A DNA stretch of 64,000 nt from Flavobacteriales bacterium (GCA_016702645.1 JADJDP010000052.1:1-64000); one strand, 5' to 3'. Shown: positions 46,950-56,305, numbered from the stretch's first letter. The notes: generated by a model not told the origin, from the letters alone. Numbers and translations are program-made.

Positions 46950-48530
46950 TGCGCACGACAGCGCGCACGGTCATGGTACATGCTTTGTCCGCACCACGCA
47001 CCGTGACCCACCGCCCTATCCTGTTGATCTTCACATGGCTGTTCGCCACTTCCTTGTTCGCACAGGGCGGCAGCCGGGTGGAGATCCTGAACGCGGATAC
47101 ATGGCAGTTCGATGACGGGCTGGCCGCTGGTGCACAACGCTTGAAAGGCAACGTGCGCTTCAAGCATGCCGATGCGATCATGCAGTGTGATAGCGCCCAC
47201 CTGTACCAGGATCAGCGCGTGGATGCCTTCGGCCATGTCACCATCGACCAAGGCGATTCCATGCACGTGGATGCCGAACGCTTGAGGTACAGCGGGCAGG
47301 ACCGCATGGCGCGTCTGGAAGGGAGTGTTCGACTGCGCAATGGGGACATGGAACTCACCACACCGGCCTTGGACTACGACCTGCGTGGCCGCCGTGCCGT
47401 GTACACCCAAGGTGGCCGCATCGTGAGCCAGCGCGAGGGCAACACGCTCACGAGCAATGCGGGTACCTACTTCGCCGATCAACGTCGCTTCGTGTTCAGC
47501 CGCAACGTGCGGCTGGATCATCCGGAGCGGACCATCGCCAGCGATACCATGCACTACGTCACGTCCACAGGCGTGAGCGAGTTCTTCGGACCGACGACCA
47601 TCACACAGGGCAATACGGTCATCAAGACCCTACGGGGCGAATACAACACCCGCACGGAGCGCGCGCGTTTCACCCGGCGATCGAGCGTGTTGACCAAGGG
47701 CCGCATGCTCGAAGGCGATAGCCTGCACTACGACCGGAAGAGCGGTGTTGGTGAGGCATGGGGGAACGTGGCCGTTACCGACAGCAGCGGTGATGTACGC
47801 GCACTGGGTGATGTAGGACGTTACGAGGAGTTGACCGAACGAAGCATGATCACGGGTCGTGCCGAACTGGTGATGCGCATGGGTGCCGATACCCTCTTCC
47901 TGCATGGCGACACGCTCTTCACCGCGCCGGAGTGCTTCGACAGGCTCAGCCCAGGTCCGACGTCGCATCTCAGCACGCAAGGGAGTGCGCTTCTTCAAGA
48001 ACGACCTGCAAGGAGTTTGTGATACGCTCATCTATAGCGACGCCGACAGCCTCATCCGCATGTACCACCGGCCGGCGCTATGGAGCAACACCGACCAGAT
48101 CACGGGTGACCACATCCGCATCGAACTGCGCAACGGGCAGGCGCATCGCCTCTTCGTGGAGAACGATGCCTTCCTGATGTCCATGGCGGACAGCGTGCAT
48201 TTCGATCAAGTGACGGGCACGACGATGACGGGCTACTTCCACGACAACGCGTTGCACAAACTGGACACCGAAGGCAATGCACGCACGGTCTACTTCGCGC
48301 GCGAAAAGAAGGAAGGCAAAGAGGTCGTCTTCGGCGTGAACCGGGCCGATTGCAGTCGCATCCAAGTGACCATGAGCGATGGCAAGGTGTCCACTGTCAC
48401 CTTCCTGGAACGTCCGGACGCGGTGCTGTATCCGCTTGCAAAGGCACCGCCCGAGGAACTGCACATGAAGGGTGCGGAATACCGTGTGGCCGAGCGGCCC
48501 GTGGATCGTGCGGACATCTTCCGGGAGTGA
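46949..48530 (+). CDS. LptA/OstA-like LPS transport protein, frameshifted near a REP-like repeat
   Basis: A signal peptide (PILLIFTWLFATSLFAQ) precedes beta-jellyroll repeats characteristic of OstA/LptA (KGNVRFKHADAIMQCDSAHLY, VDAFGHVTIDQGDSMHVDAE, HYDRKSGVGEAWGNVAVTDS), the bridge that carries lipopolysaccharide across the periplasm. The second frame continues KGVRFFKNDLQGVCDTLIYSD to RVAERPVDRADIFRE. The frames meet between about 47950 and 47985. A REP-like core (GCTTCGACAGGCTCAG) lies at 47934-47949, directly beside the break, and its translation (CFDRLSPGPTS) replaces the sequence usually found here. An LptD-like gene is at 56306. Confidence 0.8.
47934..47949. repeat. REP-like core inside the LptA-like gene
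   Basis: GCTTCGACAGGCTCAG matches the repeat family and lies right at the frame change of the LptA-like gene. Confidence 0.7.
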
Positions 48531-50705
48531 TCACTCGGCCCCGAAGGCCTTCAGCACTTTCGCTTCGAGTTGCTCTTGCGGCATGATGGCCGACAGCGCG
48601 TCCACTTCCTGTTCCTTCCCGTTGCCCACGTACTCGTTGGCATAGCGCATCACCTGCGCCCCTCCGTAAATGGGCTTCATCCGGTAGGCGCTGAAGACGA
48701 TGCCGTTGTCCAGGAAGGTGTTCCCCTCCACAAAGGCGATGCTGAGGTCCTTCGCTGCGATCGCGGTCCTGTTGTGCTCGAAGCGCGAGCCACGCACCAG
48801 CAACTGGCTCGCTTCACCCAAGCTGATGCCGTCGTTAGCCATGTTCGTGAACGTGCTGTGGGAAACGAGGATCCGCGCACCGCTCACCTCGAGCCCATCA
48901 CCGGTGGCGTCCTTGCGCCCGTTGCGGAAAATGCAACCAGCAATGCTCCCGGTGCAACGATCAAGGTCCAGGAGATCAACGGATCCATCCTCGAAGACAA
49001 GATCGCGAAGCTCGACGCTTCCGTCCTTGATGTTCACGAGATCGTCACCGTGCGAACTGCTGAAAACGCAGTCGGTGAGGATCGTGGCAGCCGCGTAGTG
49101 AACGGCGAACGCGCCGGAGAAGTGCACGCCGTTCACACGAGCCCCGCTCCCACCGCTCAACTGCAAACCGGAAACAACGCACCGCGTGGTGCCATCGCCA
49201 AGCACAGCGAAGGTGCCGAAGGGCTTGCCTTCATCCAGCGGCCTTACGAAAACCGGATTGCGTGCCGTGCCGCGTACCACCAGCGGTCCTTGCACGATGA
49301 CGCTGCGACCGGGAGCGATCTCGAAGCGAGCGCCTTGCTCAAGCACCACGACATACCCGTACGGGATGGTAAGATCCTCCTCGATCTTGAAGCGTCCGCG
49401 TGGGAAGGTGAGCGTATCGCCGCTTGCGCGCGCCTTTGTCCGTTGTGCGATGCGTTCGAGCGTGCGCGGGTCATCGGCACTGGGCCAATAGTGCGGTGCA
49501 GCGGTGCTAACGGTGGTGGATGCTCCGGCCTCGGGGCGAACAACAGGTACGTCGAGCATCGCCAGCGGATCTTCCTTGTCCAGCCGTTCACCCAGCAGTT
49601 CCTCCTGGATGCGCAGAGCGGTGGCTTGTGCGAAGGCCAGTGAACCACCTTCGGCGAGTATCGGCAACCACGCGCGGTCCATGGCGGCGAAGCGCTCTTT
49701 CATGCGCCACCTTTCTTCCAAGAGTTGCGTCCGTCGTTCGGAGAGTTTCTCGCGCACTGCTCCGTTCCTCAGGAGGACGGTAAGGAAGTCCAGCAATACG
49801 GGTCCATCGCCCACGATCGTAGGTGTTACCAGCTCTTGGTGGTACACAGGGATCGCACGTCCTTTCGAGTGGTCGTACGCGAACAGATGCTCTTGGCGGA
49901 AAGGAGCGTCACCGTGCGCGATCCATTCCATGAGGAGCAAGGCCACGGCGGCATCCGCATCCACCAGATAAGACAATGCACTGGCATCGCCGCGTTGCAC
50001 CTCGGCGTACGCATGCTGCAAAGTGGCGTGCGGCATGGGGGGCGCAAGCGTGTCCTCCTCGAACATCGGGTGGAGATGCTCCGGCCGATCGGGATCATGA
50101 CCGAGCCGGAACAGGCTCGCGTCCATGAGCCCGTTCCTTTCCAGCGAACCGGTGCTGAGACGCTCCATCTTCATATGAATGCCTTGGTCGATCCCACAGG
50201 CGATCACGCGCACGAAGCTCACCTCGGGGGTCATCAGGCCCAGTTCTTCCGCGAGCAGTTGCAGGTACTTCGCGCGTATGCTGCCGACCTTTGCAGGGGC
50301 GAGCAGGATCTCGCGCTGCCCACGGAAGATCTCCTCGCCCCGGAAGCCTACGATGATGGCCCCGGGCATCGTGGACGATCGTCGGACCCGCACGGAATCG
50401 CCGAAACCATCCGCTTCGAACCAATGCAAGCTGCCATTGGCTGAACGATCGTCCATGGGACACTGGCCGACCGCGCTGCTGAACAGATAGCGCTCGGCCT
50501 TCGCGGGAGCGGCGCCATCGTCCCGTAGATCGAGCCATCGCGCGTAGAACTCCACTTCGGTGGTCCCAATGCCCAAGGGCCAAGGCCCGATCAAGTTCAC
50601 CGGCTTACTGAACGTGAGGAAAGCGGTGAGACCTGCCAACGGCACAAGTACACCCAACAGCCAGGCGAAGAGGCCGATGCGACGTTTCCGGATCGGCCGC
50701 TTCAT
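48531..50705 (-). CDS. Membrane-anchored CotH-like protein with C-terminal right-handed beta-helix
   Basis: MKRPIRKRRIGLFAWLLGVL begins with a basic stretch and one transmembrane helix. Residues ~110-215 resemble the CotH kinase fold (GSIRAKYLQLLAEELGLMTP, FVRVIACGIDQGIHMKMERL, ERNGLMDASLFR), with the usual 'yqGlY...E' pattern. Residues ~430-680 form a right-handed parallel beta-helix (TIPYGYVVVLEQGARFEIAP, NGVHFSGAFAVHYAAATILT, LLVRGSRFEHNRTAIAAKD). CotH proteins are atypical surface-protein kinases. The fusion is unusual and the function unknown. Its neighbour is a small integral membrane protein, 61 bases upstream. Confidence 0.6.
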   Translation of the reverse strand: MKRPIRKRRIGLFAWLLGVLVPLAGLTAFLTFSKPVNLIGPWPLGIGTTEVEFYARWLDLRDDGAAPAKAERYLFSSAVGQCPMDDRSANGSLHWFEADGFGDSVRVRRSSTMPGAIIVGFRGEEIFRGQREILLAPAKVGSIRAKYLQLLAEELGLMTPEVSFVRVIACGIDQGIHMKMERLSTGSLERNGLMDASLFRLGHDPDRPEHLHPMFEEDTLAPPMPHATLQHAYAEVQRGDASALSYLVDADAAVALLLMEWIAHGDAPFRQEHLFAYDHSKGRAIPVYHQELVTPTIVGDGPVLLDFLTVLLRNGAVREKLSERRTQLLEERWRMKERFAAMDRAWLPILAEGGSLAFAQATALRIQEELLGERLDKEDPLAMLDVPVVRPEAGASTTVSTAAPHYWPSADDPRTLERIAQRTKARASGDTLTFPRGRFKIEEDLTIPYGYVVVLEQGARFEIAPGRSVIVQGPLVVRGTARNPVFVRPLDEGKPFGTFAVLGDGTTRCVVSGLQLSGGSGARVNGVHFSGAFAVHYAAATILTDCVFSSSHGDDLVNIKDGSVELRDLVFEDGSVDLLDLDRCTGSIAGCIFRNGRKDATGDGLEVSGARILVSHSTFTNMANDGISLGEASQLLVRGSRFEHNRTAIAAKDLSIAFVEGNTFLDNGIVFSAYRMKPIYGGAQVMRYANEYVGNGKEQEVDALSAIMPQEQLEAKVLKAFGAE

Positions 50706-50766
50706 GGCAACGAACATTGAGGCTCGCGGGCCAAGTCAAGGAGCGAACCGATGCAGCGTCGGAACT

Positions 50767-51174
50767 TCATCGTTGCTGACGTGCACTGAAGAGCGCCGCA
50801 AAGGCGATGGCAGCGGCAAGGAGCACCGCGCTCAAGTGAAGACCCAGCCCCAGCAAGGCCGACATGATGACGATGGGCAGCCACAAGCCCCGCGGATGCA
50901 CGTTACGGCTGAGGAAGCCCGCGATGAGCACGGTTGACCCGATGATGATCGCCGGCCACAGTTCGTTGCGGAAGTAATGCAGCAGGACGACCAGACCGGC
51001 GCAGATGATGAGCACAGGCAAACGAAGCACCGGACCACGATCCGCAGGGCGGAAGCCACGGTTGTAGCACCAACCAATGATCACCAGCGCAACGGCGAGC
51101 ATCCCCAAGAGGGTGAGCAATTCCACCCAACCGTGGGAGAGCGCGTTCAGCCAACGATCCACTTCGGTCCGCAT
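50767..51174 (-). CDS. Small integral membrane protein
   Basis: The 135-residue protein contains four or five hydrophobic helices (VELLTLLGMLAVALVIIGWC, LPVLIICAGLVVLLHYF, AIIIGSTVLIAGFL, LWLPIVIMSALLGLGLHLSA, LLAAAIAFAALF). CotH-like genes in Bacteroidota often lie beside polytopic DUF4956 proteins; whether this shorter protein belongs there cannot be told by eye. It lies immediately upstream of the CotH-like gene in the same direction. Confidence 0.65.
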   Translation of the reverse strand: MRTEVDRWLNALSHGWVELLTLLGMLAVALVIIGWCYNRGFRPADRGPVLRLPVLIICAGLVVLLHYFRNELWPAIIIGSTVLIAGFLSRNVHPRGLWLPIVIMSALLGLGLHLSAVLLAAAIAFAALFSARQQR

Positions 51175-51267
51175 GAGGTCACCTGCTTGTCACCGAAGGT
51201 GGGGCACAAGCTGGGCGCGAGCGAACAGCCTCGCGGCGAGTTATCAAGAACGCGCTGGGAACTGGGA

Positions 51268-51771
51268 CTAAAGAAAACGCTGCATCCAACTGGTGCGCAA
51301 GGGCACGCGGAAGCGCTCGTACAATTCACCCACGGTGCTCACCAAGTCGTCGAAGACGATGGTATCCCCTGTGATCACCCCTTCCTTGAGAAGTTCAGGG
51401 AGTTCCTGCAGGCGGCAGCTCGTAACCTCCGTGCCGTCCTCGTAAACCACCACCATGCGATCGGTGAGCATGAGATTGAGGTCGTGCTCCAGTTGTTTGA
51501 TGAAGCCCACGCTCTTGTCGATGCTGCACCCGCTGGCTTCGGCCTGGGCCTCGTCCACCGCAACCACGACGAAGCGGTCGTGCAATACTTCCACGCAGGC
51601 ATCGAGCGGAGCACCGTGCGCAGCCCAATTGGAGGTGAACATCGCACCATGCTCATGAACGAGCTTCTGCTCGGCGTGGCTGATGTCACGTGCCGCCTTG
51701 TACACCCATACGCGGGCATGGGCAGGCATGCTGTCGATGGTGCGGAGCGGAGCAGGTGCGGTGGTCGTCAT
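51268..51771 (-). CDS. Conserved Bacteroidota protein often labelled 'ABC transporter ATPase'
   Basis: The 167-residue protein (HARVWVYKAARDISHAEQKL, FVVVAVDEAQAEASGCSIDK, LMLTDRMVVVYEDGTEVTS) has no Walker A, Walker B or ABC signature, so the label sometimes given to it is misleading. The Cys/Ser region near ASGCSIDKSV is conserved-looking. Cytoplasmic, unknown function. It lies between the CotH-like group and the Fe-S module, transcribed in the same direction. A REP-like palindrome lies ten bases upstream. Confidence 0.55.
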   Translation of the reverse strand: MTTTAPAPLRTIDSMPAHARVWVYKAARDISHAEQKLVHEHGAMFTSNWAAHGAPLDACVEVLHDRFVVVAVDEAQAEASGCSIDKSVGFIKQLEHDLNLMLTDRMVVVYEDGTEVTSCRLQELPELLKEGVITGDTIVFDDLVSTVGELYERFRVPLRTSWMQRFL

Positions 51772-51780
51772 CGTTTGTCA

Positions 51781-51799
51781 TTCCGGGCGTGACCCGGAA
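51781..51799. repeat. REP-like palindrome TTCCGGG...CCCGGAA
   Basis: Seven-base perfect arms around CGTGA, in the 168-base gap before the Fe-S gene pair. Relative of the copy at 11231-11251. Confidence 0.7.
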
Positions 51800-51939
51800 C
51801 TCGTTTGGTTGATTGACGCTTTGACTTACAGATCCGATGCCTCGATCGGTCCAACTACGAAGACAAATATCAAAGCGTCCTCCATGCCGCATTGTTAACG
51901 GGTGGTCGCTTTTGAACAACCAAAGGTTGAGCGCCCTCT

Positions 51940-52731
51940 CTAAAGATCCCCTGCCTCCGCGATCAGCTCCGCCACATCCTTCACCACCACTTCGCCTTCC
52001 TTGTTGAAGTGTTTCACCCCATCGGTGAGCATGGTGTTGCAGAACGGACAGCCCGCCGCGATGATCTGCGGAGCCGTTCCCAGCGCTTCTTCACTGCGTT
52101 CCACGTTCACCTCACGCGTGCCCGGTTCGGCCTCCTTGAACATCTGCGCACCACCTGCTCCGCAGCACAATCCGTTCTGCTTGCTCCGCTTCATCTCCAA
52201 CAAGGCCGCATCGAGCTTCAACAGCACTTCACGCGGTGCTTCGTACTCGTTGTTGCCGCGACCGAGGTAGCAGGGGTCGTGGAAGGTGATGCGTTTACCC
52301 TTGAAGTCTCCGCCTTCCACCTTGATGCGACCTTCCTTCAGCAGCGCGTTGATGAATTGCGTGTGGTGCAGCACTTCGTAGGTACCACCGAGCGCAGGGT
52401 ATTCGTTCTTCAGCGTGTTGAAACAATGGGGGCACGCCGTCACGATGCGCTTCACACCATAGCCGTTCAGCACGGTCACGTTCTGCAGCGCCTGCATCTG
52501 GAACAGGAACTCGTTGCCCGCACGGCGGGCCGGGTCACCGGTGCAGGTCTCCTCCTGTCCCAGCACAGCGAACTTCACCTTGGCCGCGTTCAGGATGCGA
52601 ACGAAGGCCTTGGTGATCTTGCGAGCACGATCATCGAAGGATCCCGCGCAGCCTACCCAGAACAGTACTTCGGGCACTTCGCCTGTTGCGGCGAACTCGG
52701 CCATGGTGGGTATGCGCACAGGCTCGCTCAT
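51940..52731 (-). CDS. (Fe-S)-binding protein with two CCG domains (HdrB-like)
   Basis: Two cysteine-rich CCG domains (CPHCFNTLKNEYP with HDPCYLGRG, and LCCGAGGAQMF with CPFCNTMLTDG) bind a [4Fe-4S]-type cluster as in heterodisulfide reductase subunit B, GlpC and LutA. 263 residues, cytoplasmic. It overlaps the membrane Fe-S/heme gene by four bases (ATGA), forming an HdrDE/DsrMK-like electron-transfer pair. What it reduces is unknown, and no disulfide substrate can be assigned. Confidence 0.88.
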   Translation of the reverse strand: MSEPVRIPTMAEFAATGEVPEVLFWVGCAGSFDDRARKITKAFVRILNAAKVKFAVLGQEETCTGDPARRAGNEFLFQMQALQNVTVLNGYGVKRIVTACPHCFNTLKNEYPALGGTYEVLHHTQFINALLKEGRIKVEGGDFKGKRITFHDPCYLGRGNNEYEAPREVLLKLDAALLEMKRSKQNGLCCGAGGAQMFKEAEPGTREVNVERSEEALGTAPQIIAAGCPFCNTMLTDGVKHFNKEGEVVVKDVAELIAEAGDL

Positions 52732-54065
52732 GACTTCAATTCTTCAGCCCAGTCCATCCGCTTGTCCGGTCCGAACGCCCACGGAGCACCGTTGTTCTCC
52801 ACGTTGGTGAACATGCTCGTGAGCGCAGGTCGGCTGCGGCTCTCCTCCATCACCAGGTAGCGGCGCATGTTCACGATGATGTCGACCGGATCGATGTTGA
52901 CCGGACAGGCTTGGGTGCAGGCATTGCAAGTGGTGCATGCCCAAAGCTCTTCGTCCGTGACGCGCGTGTGAAGGCTCTTGCCATCATCCTCCCACTTGCC
53001 CTTCGCATCGATCGTCTTGCCGACCTCTTCCAGGCGATCGCGCGTGTCCATCATGATCTTGCGCGGACTGAGCAACTTGCCTGTGATGTTCGCCGGGCAT
53101 TCGCTCGTGCAACGGCCGCACTCCGTGCAGCTGTACGCGTCCATCAGGTTCTTCCAGCTCAGATCGAACACATCCTTCGCGCCGAACCGCTCCGGCACAT
53201 CCACTCCAGCGACAGTGCGTTGTGCAGCTGCCTCCGGTGGTGGGATCGATGGGTCCATCATGCTCCTAACCTCGCCCGTAACGCGCGGCATGTTGGGGAT
53301 CTCCGTCTTCGGCTGCAATTTGCTGTACCAAACGTTCGGGAAGGCCAGCAGGATGTGAAGGTGCTTGCTCACCACGAGGTAGTTCAGGAAGGCGAGGATC
53401 CCGATGATGTGGAACCACCAGCAGATGCGCTCGATAAGGATGAGCGTGCCTGACAATTGTGCCGGGAAATTGAGCAGTTCCGCGATCCGAGAGCTGATGG
53501 GATAGGCACCAGCTTCGATGTAGTGGTCGACCCCGTGCTGTTGCAACGTCAGATCCGCTGCGTTCATGACCAGGAAGGCCGTCATCAGCGCGATCTCCGT
53601 GAAGAGGATCAGGTTGGCATCCGTGCGCGGCCAGCCATCGAGTTCCTTCATCACGAAGCGTTTCAGCTTGATGACATTGCGCCGCACGAGGAAGATGACG
53701 CAGGCCACCCACACGCCGAGCGCAAGCCACTCGAAGCTGCCGATGAGGAAGTCGTAGAAGCCACCGAGGAAGCTGAAGATGCGGTGCGTTCCGAAGAGCC
53801 CATCGATGAGGATCTCCAGCACTTCGATGTTGATGATGACGAAGCCCGCGTAAACGATGATGTGGAGCACACCCGCCACCGGCCGCACCACCATCTTGCT
53901 CTGGCCGAGCGCCACGCGCGTCATCAAGGCCCAGCGCTCGCCCTTGCGATCGTTGCGTGCCTCCGATCTGCCCAAGTGGATGTTGCGCGCGATCCTTCGT
54001 GCATTGCGCATGAACAGCACGATCGCTGCCACCAGCACAACGGCGAAGAGAACTTGGGCGATCAT
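52728..54065 (-). CDS. Membrane haem-b and 4Fe-4S electron-transfer protein
   Basis: An N-terminal membrane part with about five helices (NarI/HdrE-like; helices near MIAQVLFAVVLVAAIVLFM, GVLHIIVYAGFVIINIEVLE, LALGVWVACVIFLV, LILFTEIALMTAFLVM, WFHIIGILAFLNYLVVS) with histidines for haem b, followed by a cytoplasmic dicluster ferredoxin domain (CTECGRCTSECPANITGKLL, then CTTCNACTQACPVNIDP). Electrons would pass from the quinone pool through the clusters to the HdrB-like partner, or the reverse. 445 residues. It is translationally coupled to both neighbours by ATGA overlaps. Confidence 0.9.
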   Translation of the reverse strand: MIAQVLFAVVLVAAIVLFMRNARRIARNIHLGRSEARNDRKGERWALMTRVALGQSKMVVRPVAGVLHIIVYAGFVIINIEVLEILIDGLFGTHRIFSFLGGFYDFLIGSFEWLALGVWVACVIFLVRRNVIKLKRFVMKELDGWPRTDANLILFTEIALMTAFLVMNAADLTLQQHGVDHYIEAGAYPISSRIAELLNFPAQLSGTLILIERICWWFHIIGILAFLNYLVVSKHLHILLAFPNVWYSKLQPKTEIPNMPRVTGEVRSMMDPSIPPPEAAAQRTVAGVDVPERFGAKDVFDLSWKNLMDAYSCTECGRCTSECPANITGKLLSPRKIMMDTRDRLEEVGKTIDAKGKWEDDGKSLHTRVTDEELWACTTCNACTQACPVNIDPVDIIVNMRRYLVMEESRSRPALTSMFTNVENNGAPWAFGPDKRMDWAEELKS

Positions 54066-55087
54066 GGCTTCTTCCCGTCCTCCTGCACCGCGTCCTTGAT
54101 GCGTTGCACATCACTGTCGCTGAGCTTGGGCAGGCGGTCCTTCTTCCCGAAAACACTGAAGTACCGGTTCGGGTTCAGTCGGAGGTCTTCGAGGAGCAGG
54201 TCCAGTTCACGGCTGGCATCGTTGAGGTTGGTGTACAGGCTGTCGTTCTTCATCAACTTGCCCATGGTGCCCTCACCGTTGTTGATCCCTACGGTGATCT
54301 TACGCAGCTCCGCGCTGGTAGCAGCAAGTTCATCGAGCACCTTTTTCAAACGGCCATGCGCGAGTTCGGCGCTCAAGGTGTCCAGGTTGTTGAAGGTGCG
54401 ATCCAGTTCATCGCTGTTCTCGGCGAGGGTGCCGCTCACTTTCTCCATGTTCCGCAGGGTGGCGCTGAGCGTAGCGCTCTCCACCATGACGAGCTGGTCC
54501 AAGCGGCGGGCCGTATTGCTCAACGTTTTCAACGCATCGCTGACGCTGGAAAACGTGCTGTCGATATCCCCGATCGCCTCCGGGTTCAGCAGTTGCTGGA
54601 GCGAGGTGAGCACCGAGTCGATGTTGGCGAGCATGCTCTCAGCCTTGGCCTTCAGCGGATCGATCTGCTGGCCCACCGCATCGGTGAGGCTCAGTTGCGT
54701 ATCGCCCGTGAGCGTATCGCCGGGAGTCGCCATCACCGCGCTGTCGCCGATAACAACACGAAGGGCGCGAGAGAACAGGTCAACACTGTAGATCTCCACC
54801 TTGCTGTCCCTTGGCAGTGGCAGGTTTCGCTCGTTCAACTGGAAGCTGATGGCGATGAGGCCGGATCCGTTGGCGAGCATCTCGGTCTTGATCACCTGCC
54901 CCACCTTCAAACCATTGTAGAACACCGGGCTCGCACCGGTAACACCGCTCACATCGCGGTACACAACGTGGTACACGTTGCGTTTCTCCAGCAGGTCCAG
55001 CCCCTTGAGGTAATTGACACCGAAGATGAGCAGGACGATCCCTCCCAGCACGAGGCCCGCAATGGAATACTCCCTCTTGATCTTCAT
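54062..55087 (-). CDS. MlaD-type MCE protein
   Basis: One N-terminal transmembrane helix (YSIAGLVLGGIVLLIFGVNYL) is followed by the MCE/MlaD domain (VYHVVYRDVSGVTGASPVFYNGLKVGQV) and a coiled-coil C-terminal half (LSNTARRLDQL, LKKVLDELAATSAELRK). MlaD proteins form a hexameric ring that passes phospholipids between membranes. Its ATPase and permease partners are not in this window. It overlaps the Fe-S gene by four bases. Confidence 0.92.
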   Translation of the reverse strand: MKIKREYSIAGLVLGGIVLLIFGVNYLKGLDLLEKRNVYHVVYRDVSGVTGASPVFYNGLKVGQVIKTEMLANGSGLIAISFQLNERNLPLPRDSKVEIYSVDLFSRALRVVIGDSAVMATPGDTLTGDTQLSLTDAVGQQIDPLKAKAESMLANIDSVLTSLQQLLNPEAIGDIDSTFSSVSDALKTLSNTARRLDQLVMVESATLSATLRNMEKVSGTLAENSDELDRTFNNLDTLSAELAHGRLKKVLDELAATSAELRKITVGINNGEGTMGKLMKNDSLYTNLNDASRELDLLLEDLRLNPNRYFSVFGKKDRLPKLSDSDVQRIKDAVQEDGKKP

Positions 55088-55095
55088 CTACCGTG

Positions 55096-56247
55096 CTAAA
55101 GCCGTTGGGCCAATTTAACGGCTTCCTGCAGATCGATCCGCTCACCATCCTTGAAGGCCACGATGAAAGCGCCCGTGAACCCTTTGCCGTGACAGGTCTT
55201 CTGCACATTGCGCGCCTGCTCCAACGTTGGTTCATCGCCAACGGTGTACTTGAAAAGACCCTGTCCCTTGTGCTCCTCCACCCCTTCCATGCCGTTGAAG
55301 TTCTTCGCCTTCAACTCGATGTGCTTGCTGCTCGTGGCGATCTGCACTTTGAACCGCACCGCGCTGACCGGAGGTAGGGGATCCTTGCGCACTTCCACGC
55401 GGGTGCTGTCCGCCTTTGCTTCGTTGGCGGTTGGCGCGGGTACGCCTTCCACCTGGGCCTTGTACTCCTTGAAAGCGCGGTAAATGGCGCTGGCCATGTA
55501 GTCCTGTCCTTGCTCGCCCTGCAGGTAGTCCTCCTCTTTGGCATTGGTGAGGAAGCCGAGTTCCACCAGCACGGCGGGCATGGTGGTGTAGCTGATGACC
55601 AGGAAGCCCGCCTGTTTCACACCACGGTCGGGGCTGCCCACGCGCACCTTGAACTGTTCCTGGATGAGCGAACTGAGCAGCAGGCTCTGGTCCAGGTGCA
55701 CGTTCTGGCGCAGGCTCAGTTCGATCTGGCTTTCGGGGCGCTTCGGGTCGTAGCCGCCGTACTTCAGTTCGTGCCCATCCTCCATCAGGATCGCGGCGTT
55801 CTCCTTCATGGCCACGCGCATGTTCGCATCGCTCTTGTGCAAGCCCATCACGTAGGTCTCGCATCCGTGCGGCTCGTGGCTGTCGTTGGCGTTGCAGTGT
55901 ATGCTGATGAAGACATCGGCATTGGCGCGGTTGGCGATCTGCGTGCGTTCCATCAGTTCGATGAAGCGATCGTCCTCGCGGGTGTAGATCACCTTCACGT
56001 CGGGCCAGGTCTCGTTGATGTACTTGCCCACCAGCTTGGCCACGTTGAGCGAAACATGCTTCTCGGTGGTCTTGTAACGGCCGGTACCCAGGTTCCCGGG
56101 ATCCTTGCCACCATGCCCTGCATCGAGCACCACCGTGCGTATGCGGTTCGGGTCACGACCATCGGCTTGCGCCCACGAGGACTGCGCACAGCATAGGAAC
56201 AACGCAAAAAGCGTTAAGGCACTGAAGAGGCGCTGGCTGCGTTCCAT
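55096..56247 (-). CDS. N-acetylmuramoyl-L-alanine amidase (Amidase_3) with C-terminal SPOR-like segment
   Basis: Signal peptide RLFSALTLFALFLCCAQS; amidase_3 domain with VVLDAGHGGKDPG (zinc His), the zinc Glu in the RFIELMERTQIANRANADVFISIHCNA region, and the VELGFLTNAKEEDYL closing motif. It splits the stem peptide from glycan strands during cell division. A SPOR-like ~75-residue tail (FKVQIATSSKHIELKAKN) would target septal peptidoglycan. The ATG at 56247 was chosen; a longer upstream frame is antisense to the LptD-like gene. It lies eight bases upstream of the MCE gene in the same direction, suggesting co-transcription. Confidence 0.93.
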   Translation of the reverse strand: MERSQRLFSALTLFALFLCCAQSSWAQADGRDPNRIRTVVLDAGHGGKDPGNLGTGRYKTTEKHVSLNVAKLVGKYINETWPDVKVIYTREDDRFIELMERTQIANRANADVFISIHCNANDSHEPHGCETYVMGLHKSDANMRVAMKENAAILMEDGHELKYGGYDPKRPESQIELSLRQNVHLDQSLLLSSLIQEQFKVRVGSPDRGVKQAGFLVISYTTMPAVLVELGFLTNAKEEDYLQGEQGQDYMASAIYRAFKEYKAQVEGVPAPTANEAKADSTRVEVRKDPLPPVSAVRFKVQIATSSKHIELKAKNFNGMEGVEEHKGQGLFKYTVGDEPTLEQARNVQKTCHGKGFTGAFIVAFKDGERIDLQEAVKLAQRL

Positions 56248-56305
56248 GGGTCGCGGAGGGCGATGCGTACTTTTCGGCCCGCTTTTCCGGAACGGAAATT
56301 CGGTG

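Noticed and set aside
51268..51771. ABC transporter ATPase
   Set aside because: The label is sometimes used for this family, but Walker A/B and the signature motif are absent.
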